Shown here piece by piece: positions 17,058-25,179 of a stretch of 64,000 nt of DNA. The stretch lies in assembly GCA_016721015.1 (NCBI GenBank), contig JADKJL010000001.1, forward strand, positions 62,001-126,000, in the 5' to 3' direction. The number at the start of each line of letters is the position of its first letter. Position 1 is the stretch's first letter. The stretch is from Lysobacterales bacterium. GTDB lineage: Bacteria; Pseudomonadota; Gammaproteobacteria; Xanthomonadales; Rhodanobacteraceae. The translations under genes were made by a program, and so were the position numbers. Under the pieces are notes generated by a model that was not told where the DNA came from, searched no databases, and saw nothing but the letters and a program-made list of their open reading frames with translations.

Positions 17058-17972
17058 TCATGCCCAATGCCTCAACATGGCGTCAAGCATGCCCGGCTTG
17101 CGTAGCGCGTGTTGCCACCATGCGCGCGCTGCACCGCCTTCTTCGGAGCGCCAGGCAAGATGGAAGGTTTCGGCCGGCTTCGGCTCTTCGACCTCCTTTT
17201 CGACCAGGGTGCCCGCCGCAATGTCAGCCTCGGCGCAGGGTCGCGGAAGAAAACCGAAACCCAATCCGGCACGCTGGAAATCGATCTTGCTGCGCATGTC
17301 GGGCACGCTGAGCGTGTCCTGGCCAAACAGCACGCCCACCGTTCGCGGCGGGAGTCGGCGCGCGGAATCCGCGACGACGATGGCTCGGAACGGTTGCAGG
17401 TCACTCTTGCCAAGCGCGTGCTGCACCGATGCCAGCGGATGGCCAGGCGCCACCGCAAAAACGAAATCGACCTTTCCCATCGGCTCCGCTGCATAGCCGC
17501 CCCCTGACGGCCCGTCACCGGCCGCGCCGACGATCAGATCCACGCGATTGTCGAGCAGGGCCTCCCAGGTGCCGGAAAGCGTATCGTGCGCGATGCGCAA
17601 GCGGGTTTGATCGGCGATGCCGCAGAAATCGGCGATATGCGTTTGCAGGCAGATCGCCGGAAACAGCGAATCCATGCCGATTGAAAATTCGGTTTCCCAG
17701 CCGGTGGCGACCCGACGCACCCGATTCTCCAGATCCTCGGCGGCCTTGAGCAGATGGCGCCCCTCGCGCAAAAGCTCCCGCCCGGCCGCCGTCAGGACAA
17801 CGCGCGGGCCATGCCGGTCGAACAAGGCCACGCCGAGATCTTCCTCGAGTTCCGCAATCGTGTATGACACGGTTGAAGGCACGCGGAAGAGTTCACGCGC
17901 TGCCGCGGAGAACGAGCCACGGCGGTCGATCGCATCGACGGCCTGCAGCGCATCGAGACTCAGACGCAGCAT
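17058..17972 (-). CDS. LysR-family transcriptional regulator
   Basis: A 304-residue LysR regulator. The N-terminal winged helix-turn-helix occupies residues 1-65 (SFSAAARELFRVPSTVSYTI, EEDLGVALFDRHG) and the periplasmic-binding-like effector domain about 90-300. It is transcribed divergently from a pirin gene across a 151-base gap. The same arrangement is seen in E. coli yhaJ/yhaK, where the LysR protein controls the pirin gene, so control of the neighbour is likely. An interrupted dyad in the gap (18019-18052) is a candidate binding site. The effector is unknown. Confidence 0.93.
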   Translation of the reverse strand: MLRLSLDALQAVDAIDRRGSFSAAARELFRVPSTVSYTIAELEEDLGVALFDRHGPRVVLTAAGRELLREGRHLLKAAEDLENRVRRVATGWETEFSIGMDSLFPAICLQTHIADFCGIADQTRLRIAHDTLSGTWEALLDNRVDLIVGAAGDGPSGGGYAAEPMGKVDFVFAVAPGHPLASVQHALGKSDLQPFRAIVVADSARRLPPRTVGVLFGQDTLSVPDMRSKIDFQRAGLGFGFLPRPCAEADIAAGTLVEKEVEEPKPAETFHLAWRSEEGGAARAWWQHALRKPGMLDAMLRHWA

Positions 17973-18018
17973 TCGAAAAATTTGATGATAGCCATGCAGA
18001 TTACTCGCTTTTCAGAGA

Positions 18019-18052
18019 TTCCTGACCCGTCGATAATATCCGACATCAGGAA
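18019..18052. promoter_or_regulatory. Interrupted palindrome between lysR and pirin genes
   Basis: TTCCTGA at 18019-18025 is matched by its complement TCAGGAA at 18046-18052, with a nested GTCG/CGAC pair inside. The position between divergent genes, about 70 bases before the pirin start, suits a LysR-type operator. Confidence 0.5.
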
Positions 18053-18123
18053 ATGACGAGGTTTCCGCCACTTCATGGCAACGGATCATTCCATCGATCA
18101 ATGCCATACAAAAGGAGAGCATC

Positions 18124-18825
18124 ATGTTGCAGATTCGCAAGAGCGAGGATCGCGGCCCGGCCGAGCACGGCTGGTTGTCATCGCGCCACAGTTTTTCGTT
18201 CGCCAACTATCACGACCCGGATCACATGGGTTTCGGCCCCTTGCGCGTGATCAACGAGGATCGCGTGCAGCCGGGCCAGGGGTTTGGCACGCACGCTCAC
18301 CAGAACATGGAAATCATCTCCTATGTCCTCGATGGCGCGCTCGAACACAAGGACAGCATCGGCACCGGTTCGGTCATTCGTTATGGCGACGTGCAGCGCA
18401 TGAGTGCGGGCACCGGCGTGCGCCACAGCGAGTTCAACCATTCAACCAGCGAGCCCGTGCATTTCTTGCAGATCTGGATCCTTCCCGACAAGCAGGGCAT
18501 TCAACCCAGCTACGAGGAGAAGCACTTCAGCGTGGAATCCAAGCGCGGACGCCTGCGCCTGATCGCCTCCCGGGATGGCCGCGAAGGCTCGGTGCTCGTG
18601 CATCAGGATGTCGCCGTGTTCGCCTCGATCGTCGACGGCGAAGACCGCTTGGTACATGCGTTGGCAAACGACCGCATCGCTTACCTCCACGTCATCCGCG
18701 GAGAGCTGTCGGCCAACGGAATTGCGCTCAATGGCGGAGATGCACTGAAGCTCAGCGACGAGAGCGAAGTCGTCATCGACAACGCGCGTGATGCAGAATT
18801 CCTGTTGTTCGACCTGCCGCGCTAG
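18124..18825 (+). CDS. Pirin family protein (YhaK-like)
   Basis: A 233-residue bicupin. The N-terminal cupin has the pirin metal-site residues: the two histidines of THAHQNMEI (57 and 59) and the His/Glu of GVRHSEFNH. Bacterial pirins bind iron or other metals; some have quercetin dioxygenase activity and others act as redox sensors. The start is supported by AAAGGAGA nine bases upstream. Its divergent neighbour is a LysR regulator. It lies between intact ybaL and a decayed fragment of ybaL, suggesting that the lysR-pirin pair was inserted here. Confidence 0.93.
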   Translation: MLQIRKSEDRGPAEHGWLSSRHSFSFANYHDPDHMGFGPLRVINEDRVQPGQGFGTHAHQNMEIISYVLDGALEHKDSIGTGSVIRYGDVQRMSAGTGVRHSEFNHSTSEPVHFLQIWILPDKQGIQPSYEEKHFSVESKRGRLRLIASRDGREGSVLVHQDVAVFASIVDGEDRLVHALANDRIAYLHVIRGELSANGIALNGGDALKLSDESEVVIDNARDAEFLLFDLPR

Positions 18826-18834
18826 CGGCTTCTA

Positions 18835-18857
18835 ACCCGGCAGCAACATTGCCGGGT
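18835..18857 (+). terminator. Hairpin after the pirin gene
   Basis: A perfect 8-bp stem (ACCCGGCA with TGCCGGGT) and 7-base loop begin nine bases after the pirin stop codon. No U-tract follows, so termination strength is uncertain. Confidence 0.5.
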
Positions 18858-18861
18858 GTCG

Positions 18862-19036
18862 GTGACTGACGAGGCCGCTCATCTGCACAAGACTGGTGCG
18901 GATGCGACGATCATGAGAGAAAGCGAGATCGCCCGCAGCAGGTGCGACTCGGTCGAGTCATTGGCGCGACTCGCGCAGCGCCTTGAGGCACCCAAGCATC
19001 CCTCGCCGGAAGATGTAGATGAGGTGACCGAGCCAG
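18862..19036 (+). pseudogene. 3' fragment of ybaL (partial duplicate)
   Basis: Reading from 18862, the translation DEAAHLHKTGADATIM, ESEIARSRCDSVESLARLAQ and RLE closely follows the C-terminal end of the intact YbaL protein (DEVAYLHKAGADATIM, ESEIARSMCDSVESLVRLAQ, RLE). DNA identity is obvious over roughly 150 bases. No start or upstream part of the gene remains. The fragment has the same orientation as ybaL and lies about 1.9 kb beyond it, with the lysR-pirin pair in between. Confidence 0.9.
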
Positions 19037-19146
19037 CGGGAATGCCGACGGCGTCTGCCCATGGATGCGGCCAGCGATCCCGCTTCCCACTGAGCAATCC
19101 ATCGCGTTATACAGAGATAGCCGACCCCACGGGTAGCGACACTCCA

Positions 19147-19599
19147 CTACTGCTTCTGCTCAAGATCGTTGATCAAGGCCTTCATCTCGCCAATCTCCCG
19201 AACCTGAGCTTCGATGATTCCATCAGCCAGTTCGCGAACGCGCGGATCGGAAATGTGAGCGCGTTTGCTGGTGAGAATGGCGATCGAGTGATGCGGGATC
19301 ATGGCTTTCATGTAGGAAACATCGTCGACTGTCTCCTGGCCGCGAACCAGCCACAGCGAGGCCGCGAAGACGGCCACGCTGCCGATCAGGATGCCTGTAT
19401 TGATCTTCTTGTTCTCGTACATGCCGAGCATGAAAAGCAGCATGACGACGGCCATCGTCGCACCCATGACCAAAGCCATCCACGCACGTGTCTGGCTGAA
19501 GAACACATGGTCCAAGGCATACGTATTGAGGTACATCAAACCAAACATGACGAGAGTCGATGTGGCAATCATTGCGCCGAATCTCAGATATTTGGACAT
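19147..19599 (-). CDS. DUF305-domain membrane protein at the end of the copper operon
   Basis: A 150-residue protein with three predicted membrane segments (about 8-28, 38-60 and 66-86) and a C-terminal DUF305 stretch containing MKAMIPHHSIAI and REIGEMKALINDLE. DUF305 proteins are ferritin-like four-helix proteins frequently coded next to copper-resistance genes; the paired histidines of PHH are conserved in the family. It lies 139 bases beyond the cytochrome c fusion gene on the same strand and is probably the last gene of the copper cluster. A role in periplasmic copper handling is inferred from context. The predicted start has no strong ribosome site. Confidence 0.85.
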   Translation of the reverse strand: MSKYLRFGAMIATSTLVMFGLMYLNTYALDHVFFSQTRAWMALVMGATMAVVMLLFMLGMYENKKINTGILIGSVAVFAASLWLVRGQETVDDVSYMKAMIPHHSIAILTSKRAHISDPRVRELADGIIEAQVREIGEMKALINDLEQKQ

Positions 19600-19738
19600 T
19601 TCCCGTTTCCCCTGAAATTTATTGAGTCTGCGTGGCCGATCCGAAAAACCGTTTTGCGCCGGCCCTTGATGATGCAGAACTCAGATGTACGGCAAATGAG
19701 CCGACGGCACATAGCGTCGTGTGCGCAACCGGCAAGCA

Positions 19739-20854
19739 TCAGGACTTGAGCTGCGATGACCAGTGGATATGCACGATTCGCCAGTCGTCGCCGACCTTCT
19801 TCAGCACCATCGTTTCGGTGCTGAGCAGAGTCTGTGGCTTGTCACCGCCCTTCGTATGGATTTCGCTTTCGCTGCCAATCCACACGAGATCGCCGCCGCG
19901 CTTTCCTGTTCGGCTTATCAGTTGAATCTGAGCATCCTTCAAGAACTTCGCGTCAGCAGCGGCGTGGTGGCCGAGGTATTCCTGGCGACTACGCTCGGCC
20001 CCACCGCTCTCAAAAATCAACACCTCAGGATCGAGCAGCGTTTCGACGGCCTTCATGTCTCCCGATTGCAGAGCTTTGCTGAAGCGGTCGACGGTTGCTG
20101 AAGCCGCTTCCGCGTCGGCTGGCACATCAATCGATGACACGCTTTCGGCAAGCGCCTTCTCGTGCGTGTGCGCCTTGACTGTCGACCCGGATTGCGTGGC
20201 TTCATCGTGAAGTTCGTCAGCTTCGCCTGAGTCGTGCGAATGTGCTTCTTCGCCGTCGTCGTGTGCATGCTCCGTTTCACCAACACCCATCGCTTCTTCG
20301 TGATGATGGTGGTGACCGCTCTCGCCGCTCCCGTGCGAATGACCGCCACTGCGCGCAACCATGTCGTCATACTTCGCGTCATCAAGCGTCGGCAGCACCT
20401 GCAAAAATGCCGCCATGTTCCAGATGTATTCGTCGCTCATGCTCTTGCCCCAGGCCGGCATGCCGGAAGCCTTGATGCCGTGCTTGATCACCCAGAATGC
20501 ATGGGCGACAGCGACCGGTTCCCTGGTCAGGTTGGGCGGTGCCGGATAGAGCCCCTTGCTCAGTTCAGACTCCTCCATGCCGGGCGCAAGGTGGCAACCG
20601 ACGCACATCGCGTTGTAGTTTCCGGCGCCCTGGATCGCCTTGGCGAGATCGGACAGATCAGGCACGGTCAGTTTCGAAGCACGGCTCTCGATGGAACGCT
20701 CGCGCAGGGTTTCAAGGAGTGCGTGGGTCGCTCGCATGTGCGGTTCGTCGGCACCAATGTTGTAGAGCCCCGACCAGGCAAACACGCTTGCGCCAAGCCC
20801 CAACACAAAGAGAATGACGATTGCGGATGTCAGATGTCGTGTATGGGCTTTCAT
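19739..20854 (-). CDS. Cytochrome c / His-rich / NTF2-like fusion protein in the copper operon
   Basis: A 371-residue exported protein made of three parts. A signal or membrane anchor is at 10-28. A class I cytochrome c domain (about 65-160) has heme motif CVGCH at 84-88 and a likely axial methionine in GMPAW (132). A histidine- and acid-rich linker (about 171-216, including HHHHH) suits metal binding. A C-terminal SnoaL/NTF2-like domain (about 250-371) ends in WRIVHIHWS. The gene starts 15 bases after copB. From memory, xanthomonad copper operons can carry a cytochrome-like copM after copB, which this may correspond to; the His-rich linker and NTF2-like domain are unusual. It may couple copper oxidation or sequestration to electron transfer. 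Confidence 0.83.
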   Translation of the reverse strand: MKAHTRHLTSAIVILFVLGLGASVFAWSGLYNIGADEPHMRATHALLETLRERSIESRASKLTVPDLSDLAKAIQGAGNYNAMCVGCHLAPGMEESELSKGLYPAPPNLTREPVAVAHAFWVIKHGIKASGMPAWGKSMSDEYIWNMAAFLQVLPTLDDAKYDDMVARSGGHSHGSGESGHHHHHEEAMGVGETEHAHDDGEEAHSHDSGEADELHDEATQSGSTVKAHTHEKALAESVSSIDVPADAEAASATVDRFSKALQSGDMKAVETLLDPEVLIFESGGAERSRQEYLGHHAAADAKFLKDAQIQLISRTGKRGGDLVWIGSESEIHTKGGDKPQTLLSTETMVLKKVGDDWRIVHIHWSSQLKS

Positions 20855-20869
20855 GATTGTTCCTCCTGA

Positions 20870-21961
20870 TCAGAACCACAGACGCACGCCGGTCACCAAC
20901 TGGGTGTGGTCAACGTCACCACTTTCCTCGCGCGCATAGTCGGCCGTCTTGCCGAATTTGCGCGACCACGCCACGCCGACATACGGCGCGAACTTGCGTG
21001 TGAACTCGTAGCGCAAGCGCAAGCCGACATCGATGTCGGAGAGCCCGCTGCCGATCTCGCGCGCCGGATCGTTCTTGCCGTAAAAATTGACCTCGACATC
21101 GGGCTGCAGGATTAGTCGCTGGGTGAGCAGCAGCTCGTACTCGGCTTCAAGACGCAAGGCGGTTCGTCCCGATTCGCCGACATAAGCAGTCGCCTCGACA
21201 TCGAACCAGTACGGCGCCAAACCCTGGATTCCGAACGCAGCCCAGTTGCGTGACGGGCCTTCGCCGAAATCATGGCGTGCACCGGCTTGAACATCCCAAT
21301 AGGCCGAGATTGCCCGGTTCCACAACAGCTCGGCCCGGCTCGCGCCGAGGTGCCCGTCGCTGCGCTCGCCCTCAAACTTGAGCCAGAGTTTGCTCAAGTC
21401 TGATCCGTACCAGGCCTGGGCATAAATTGCCTGTCCGTTGGCGCTATCACCATGGAACTGTTCCAAGCGGTCAACCAGAACCATGCCGATGCTCGACTCA
21501 CCATGCATGCCCTGCATGCCGGTCATCGGACCGGGGCTCACACCATCGGAATAGTCCGGATCGCGCGCATCAGGCGGCGCCGATCCGCCTTGCATGTTCA
21601 TGCTGCCCATATCCATGCCCTCCGTCTGGCTGTGGTTCATGCCCTCCATCTTGCTTTGGTCCATGTCCCCGATCTTGCTGTGGTCCATGCCCTCCATCTT
21701 GCTGTGGTCCATGCCTTCCATTCCGTCTGAGGCGCTGGATGTGGATTTCACCTTTTGCGCAGACTTCCCCTTGACCTCGTTCTTTGCCTTCACAGTTGCG
21801 TGCGCTGGAGGAGAAGATTGCGAATCAGCACTGGATTCGATGCCCGTTTGCGCAAGGCTGATTCCGGGCAGCATCAGCATTGCGACCATCGCTGCGCAGC
21901 ACACACGCAGCGACGGGGACCACACCGTTCGATCGAGGTTTTCGATTCCTGGCAACTTCAT
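20870..21961 (-). CDS. copB: Copper resistance protein B (outer-membrane beta-barrel)
   Basis: A 363-residue CopB homologue. Residues 81-124 carry degenerate copper-binding repeats of the form EGMDHSKM, rich in Met and His. The C-terminal half (about 150-363) is the CopB beta-barrel domain (GQAIYAQAWYGSDLSKLWLK, ENxYGKNDP-like strands) and ends in a terminal Phe, as expected of an outer-membrane barrel. A signal-like segment lies at 20-37. The start overlaps the copA stop by four bases (ATGA). It sequesters or exports copper at the outer membrane alongside CopA. Confidence 0.94.
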   Translation of the reverse strand: MKLPGIENLDRTVWSPSLRVCCAAMVAMLMLPGISLAQTGIESSADSQSSPPAHATVKAKNEVKGKSAQKVKSTSSASDGMEGMDHSKMEGMDHSKIGDMDQSKMEGMNHSQTEGMDMGSMNMQGGSAPPDARDPDYSDGVSPGPMTGMQGMHGESSIGMVLVDRLEQFHGDSANGQAIYAQAWYGSDLSKLWLKFEGERSDGHLGASRAELLWNRAISAYWDVQAGARHDFGEGPSRNWAAFGIQGLAPYWFDVEATAYVGESGRTALRLEAEYELLLTQRLILQPDVEVNFYGKNDPAREIGSGLSDIDVGLRLRYEFTRKFAPYVGVAWSRKFGKTADYAREESGDVDHTQLVTGVRLWF

Positions 21962-23733
21962 GACACCACCACCTGGCGCATCATCCCCGCTTCCATGTGA
22001 TAGAGCAGATGGCAGTGATAGGCCCAGCGTCCGAGTGCATCGGCACTGACGCCGTACGTAACGCGTTGGGCAGGCTGCACCATGATCGTGTGCTTGCGTA
22101 CCTGAAATTCACCGTTTGGATTTTCGAGTTCGCTCCACAAGCCGTGCAGATGGATCGGATGCGGCATCATGGTGTCGTTGACAAGGACGACGCGCAGACG
22201 CTCGCCATGGCGAAAATGGACAGGTTTTGAATCGTTAAATTTCTCGGCATCGAACGACCACATGTAGCGTTCCATGTTGCCGGTCAGGTGAAGTTCTATC
22301 TCGCGGCCCGGCGCGCGCGGGTCGATGGAGCCGCCAATCGTGTGCAGGTCGGCGTAAGTGAGCACCTTGCGCCCGTTGTTGCGAAGGCCGATGCCCGGGT
22401 CATCGAGATTGGTTCTCGGCATGTCCACGCGCATGTCGATACCGGGCCCGTATTCGGTTCGTGCGTGATTGGCCGTGATCATCGGAGCCATTGGCTGCGC
22501 ACCCGCTCCGTGCTGCATGCCCTTCATGTCCATCCCGGACATGTCGCCTTGGCCGTGTTCCATGCCGGCGCCCATCGCCATCGCGCCCATCATGTCCTTC
22601 ATGGTCAACCACTGTGGCGGATCCACCGCGGGAACGTCAGCCGACATACCTGCGCTCGGCGCCAGCGTGCCGCGCACATAGCCAGTGCGATCGATCGACT
22701 GCGCGAAGACGGTGTAGGCCGCGTCATCGGAGGGCTCGACAATCACGTCGTAGGTTTCAGCCACGGCGATGCGGAACTCGTCGACACTGACCGGCTCGAC
22801 ATCCTGACCGTCGGCAGCAATGACCGTCATCTTCAAGCCCGGGATACGCACATCGAAGATGCTCATGGCCGAGCCATTAATAAAGCGCAGCCGAACCTTT
22901 TCACCACGCGCGAACAAGCCGGTCCAGTTGTCGACCGCTGTCGCGCCGTTGATCAGATACGTGTAGGTATGCGCCGTCACATCGCCGAGATCGGCCGGAC
23001 TCATTCGCATCTCGTTCCACATCTTTCGCTTGGCCAAGGCCTGCTTGAAGCCGATCTTCAGCGCATCATTGGCGAATTCGACGGCTGTGGGTTCATTGAA
23101 GTTGTAGTAGTCGCTCATTTTCTTGAGATTCGCGAACAACACCTCTGGATCTTCGTCGGACCAGTCCGAGAGCATCACCACGTAATCTCGATCGCTCGGA
23201 AAACGCTCCCCAGCGCGCGGGGCGACGACGATCGGGCCGTAGAGGCCGGTCTGCTCCTGGAATCGCGAATGACTGTGGTACCAGTAGGTTCCCGATTGCT
23301 TTAGTTCAAACTGGTACTCGAACGTTTCACCGGGGGCGATGCCATCGAAACTCAAGCCCGGGACGCCATCCATGCCAGTAGGCAGCAGGATGCCATGCCA
23401 GTGGATCGAGCTCGGTACCTTGAGGTGATTGGTCACGCGCAGGGTTACCGTGTCGCCCTCGCGCCAGTGCAATGTCGGCGCCGGCACGGAGCCATTGACC
23501 GTGGTCGCCGTGCGTCGTGTCCCACTGAAATTGACCGGCGTCTCGCCGATACCCAGGTCAAATTGCGTCCCGGACAGCGTTTGTTGCTTGCTCGGTGCAT
23601 CGATCGCCCACGTGAACGGGCTGTCAAAGCCGAAACTGGCGACAGCACCTCCAGCCAGCAGGCCTTGCAGAAATCGACGGCGCGAAGCCGTCAACGGCGG
23701 ACTCGTTGTGAATCGGGAAAAACGGAAAGACAT
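21958..23733 (-). CDS. copA: CopA-type periplasmic multicopper oxidase
   Basis: A 591-residue multicopper oxidase. The start at 23733 has GGGAG upstream and gives a twin-arginine signal (SRRRFLQG, 18-25), so the protein folds with copper before export. Copper ligands are visible in all four motifs: HWHG (111-114), HSH (153-155), HPIHLHG and the C-terminal HCHLLYHMEAGM, which supplies type 1 and type 3 ligands. A Met-rich segment (MKDMMGAMAMGAGM onward) adds binding sites. It oxidises Cu(I) to the less toxic Cu(II) in the periplasm. It follows copL by about 120 bases and is coupled to copB. Confidence 0.96.
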   Translation of the reverse strand: MSFRFSRFTTSPPLTASRRRFLQGLLAGGAVASFGFDSPFTWAIDAPSKQQTLSGTQFDLGIGETPVNFSGTRRTATTVNGSVPAPTLHWREGDTVTLRVTNHLKVPSSIHWHGILLPTGMDGVPGLSFDGIAPGETFEYQFELKQSGTYWYHSHSRFQEQTGLYGPIVVAPRAGERFPSDRDYVVMLSDWSDEDPEVLFANLKKMSDYYNFNEPTAVEFANDALKIGFKQALAKRKMWNEMRMSPADLGDVTAHTYTYLINGATAVDNWTGLFARGEKVRLRFINGSAMSIFDVRIPGLKMTVIAADGQDVEPVSVDEFRIAVAETYDVIVEPSDDAAYTVFAQSIDRTGYVRGTLAPSAGMSADVPAVDPPQWLTMKDMMGAMAMGAGMEHGQGDMSGMDMKGMQHGAGAQPMAPMITANHARTEYGPGIDMRVDMPRTNLDDPGIGLRNNGRKVLTYADLHTIGGSIDPRAPGREIELHLTGNMERYMWSFDAEKFNDSKPVHFRHGERLRVVLVNDTMMPHPIHLHGLWSELENPNGEFQVRKHTIMVQPAQRVTYGVSADALGRWAYHCHLLYHMEAGMMRQVVVS

Positions 23734-23852
23734 GACTTGCTCCCTATGAACGTCTGACCGCACTGCGCCGGAACGGCAGAGCGGGATTGCGCATCGCCAC
23801 GAATGCGTCGACAGGCTCACGAATGCATGTGCCTGGCCGCACCGCGAGACGA

Positions 23853-24272
23853 TCAGACGATGGGGGGGCGACTCAGATGGGGCAGCAGCGGCGAGGGACA
23901 GCCACGCTCGGCAACACGGACCGCCGAACTGCGAAACTTGGCAATTGCCAGCATGGCGATGCTCGGAATCGTTGCGAGCGCGTGTGAACAGGCGCACGAG
24001 CACTTTCCATGCTCGCAACAATCCGGTGTGGCGCCTTTCAATGAATCGACGAGCCGGGTCGATGCCTCGGAATCGGTTTCATTGGCGGCCGCCGCAATGG
24101 GCATTTCGTGACAGGACGGCTGCGATTCGGCTTCGTCATGCAGAGTGGCAGCGGGATAAGTACTCGTTACGTGGCTCATTCCGCCATGCATCGAGGGCAT
24201 GGCGAAGGCTGACCCATTAAGGATCAAAGCCAGACTCAGGAGAACACGCAGCCATGTCGAGCGAAGAAACAT
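23853..24272 (-). CDS. copL: CopL-family metal-binding regulatory protein
   Basis: A 139-residue small exported protein with a signal peptide (LRVLLSLALILNGSAFA), His/Met-containing central part (MPSMHGGMSH) and a cysteine cluster CCEHGKCSCACSH. CopL is specific to xanthomonad-type copper operons, where it precedes copA and is needed for copper-inducible expression of copAB. The order here (copL, copA, copB on one strand) is the standard one. The operon promoter should lie in 24273-24473, shared with trpG on the other strand. The homologue is small and variable, so identity rests on the cysteine motif and position. Confidence 0.85.
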   Translation of the reverse strand: MFLRSTWLRVLLSLALILNGSAFAMPSMHGGMSHVTSTYPAATLHDEAESQPSCHEMPIAAAANETDSEASTRLVDSLKGATPDCCEHGKCSCACSHALATIPSIAMLAIAKFRSSAVRVAERGCPSPLLPHLSRPPIV

Positions 24273-24473
24273 CTCCTAACCATACACCGTAATGCTCGTT
24301 TCGGGATGACTGAGGGCAAACGACCAGTTTCCGAATGCAAACCGCTGCAGACGGCGAGATCGAGGCAAAGCCGCTTCTGAATCGGCGCAGCCGTGGAGCC
24401 CTGAGCGGTTCAGCTATACAATCGGCGGCCGTTTCCGCTGGCGCCGTGCCCGGATCGATGCCCGGGTCTCGCC

Positions 24474-25052
24474 ATGTTGTTGATGATCGACAATTACGAC
24501 AGCTTCACCTTCAATCTCGTGCAGTACTTTGGCGAGCTGGGGCAAGAGGTGAAGGTCGTGCGCAATGATGAACTGTCGGCCGAGGAAATCGGCGCGCTGA
24601 ATGCATCGTCGATCGTGATCTCGCCGGGGCCGTGTACGCCGAACGAGGCCGGCGTTTCGCTGGAAGTGCTGGAGAAGCTCTCGGCGAAGGTGCCGATCTT
24701 CGGCGTTTGCCTCGGCCATCAGTCAATCGGCCAGGCGTTTGGCGGAAAGGTCGTGCGGGCCAGGCAGATCATGCACGGCAAGACCTCGATGATTCACCAC
24801 ACCGGCGTGGGCGTTTTCCGCGGTCTGCCGGATCCGTTCGAAGCGACGCGCTACCACTCTCTGGTCGTCGAACAGGCGTCGCTGCCGGATTGTCTTGAAG
24901 TGACCGCCTGGACCGAGAACGCGGATGGCAGTCGCGACGAGATCATGGGCCTGCGCCATCGCACGTTGCGCGTGGAAGGCGTCCAGTTTCATCCCGAATC
25001 GATCCTGACCCAACACGGGCATGACCTGTTGCGTAATTTTCTTGAGCCATGA
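24474..25052 (+). CDS. trpG: Anthranilate synthase glutamine amidotransferase component
   Basis: A 192-residue class I glutamine amidotransferase. The catalytic triad is Cys79 (GVCLGHQ), His173 and Glu175 (FHPES), and the oxyanion segment PGPCTP is present. It releases ammonia from glutamine for TrpE, which makes anthranilate from chorismate; in many species it also serves PabB. trpE is not in the window. trpD and trpC follow on the same strand, so this is a trpGDC cluster. No leader peptide or attenuator was seen upstream. Confidence 0.97.
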   Translation: MLLMIDNYDSFTFNLVQYFGELGQEVKVVRNDELSAEEIGALNASSIVISPGPCTPNEAGVSLEVLEKLSAKVPIFGVCLGHQSIGQAFGGKVVRARQIMHGKTSMIHHTGVGVFRGLPDPFEATRYHSLVVEQASLPDCLEVTAWTENADGSRDEIMGLRHRTLRVEGVQFHPESILTQHGHDLLRNFLEP

Positions 25053-25063
25053 GTGAGATCAGC

Positions 25064-25157
25064 GTGGGAGCGACTTCAGTCGCGATGCTTTGCGAAAACA
25101 GCTTGTCTCGCGACCGGAGGGAGTCCCTTTTCGGGACGCCTGAAGGCGCTCCTACGG
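25064..25157. repeat. REP palindromes between trpG and trpD
   Basis: The segment starts GTGGGAGCGACTTCAGTCGC and ends with an inverted half (CTGAAGGCGCTCCTAC). Its middle contains GGGAGTCCCTTTTCGGGACG, a core also found in the copy inside lhr at 52148-52242. It is the same repeat family as those at 26220, 53279 and 63937. Confidence 0.85.
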
Positions 25158-25179
25158 AAACCACAGAGCCGGAATACGC

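Noticed and set aside
24273..24473. A trp leader peptide and attenuator before trpG
   Set aside because: No short Trp-rich frame or terminator/antiterminator pair was visible.
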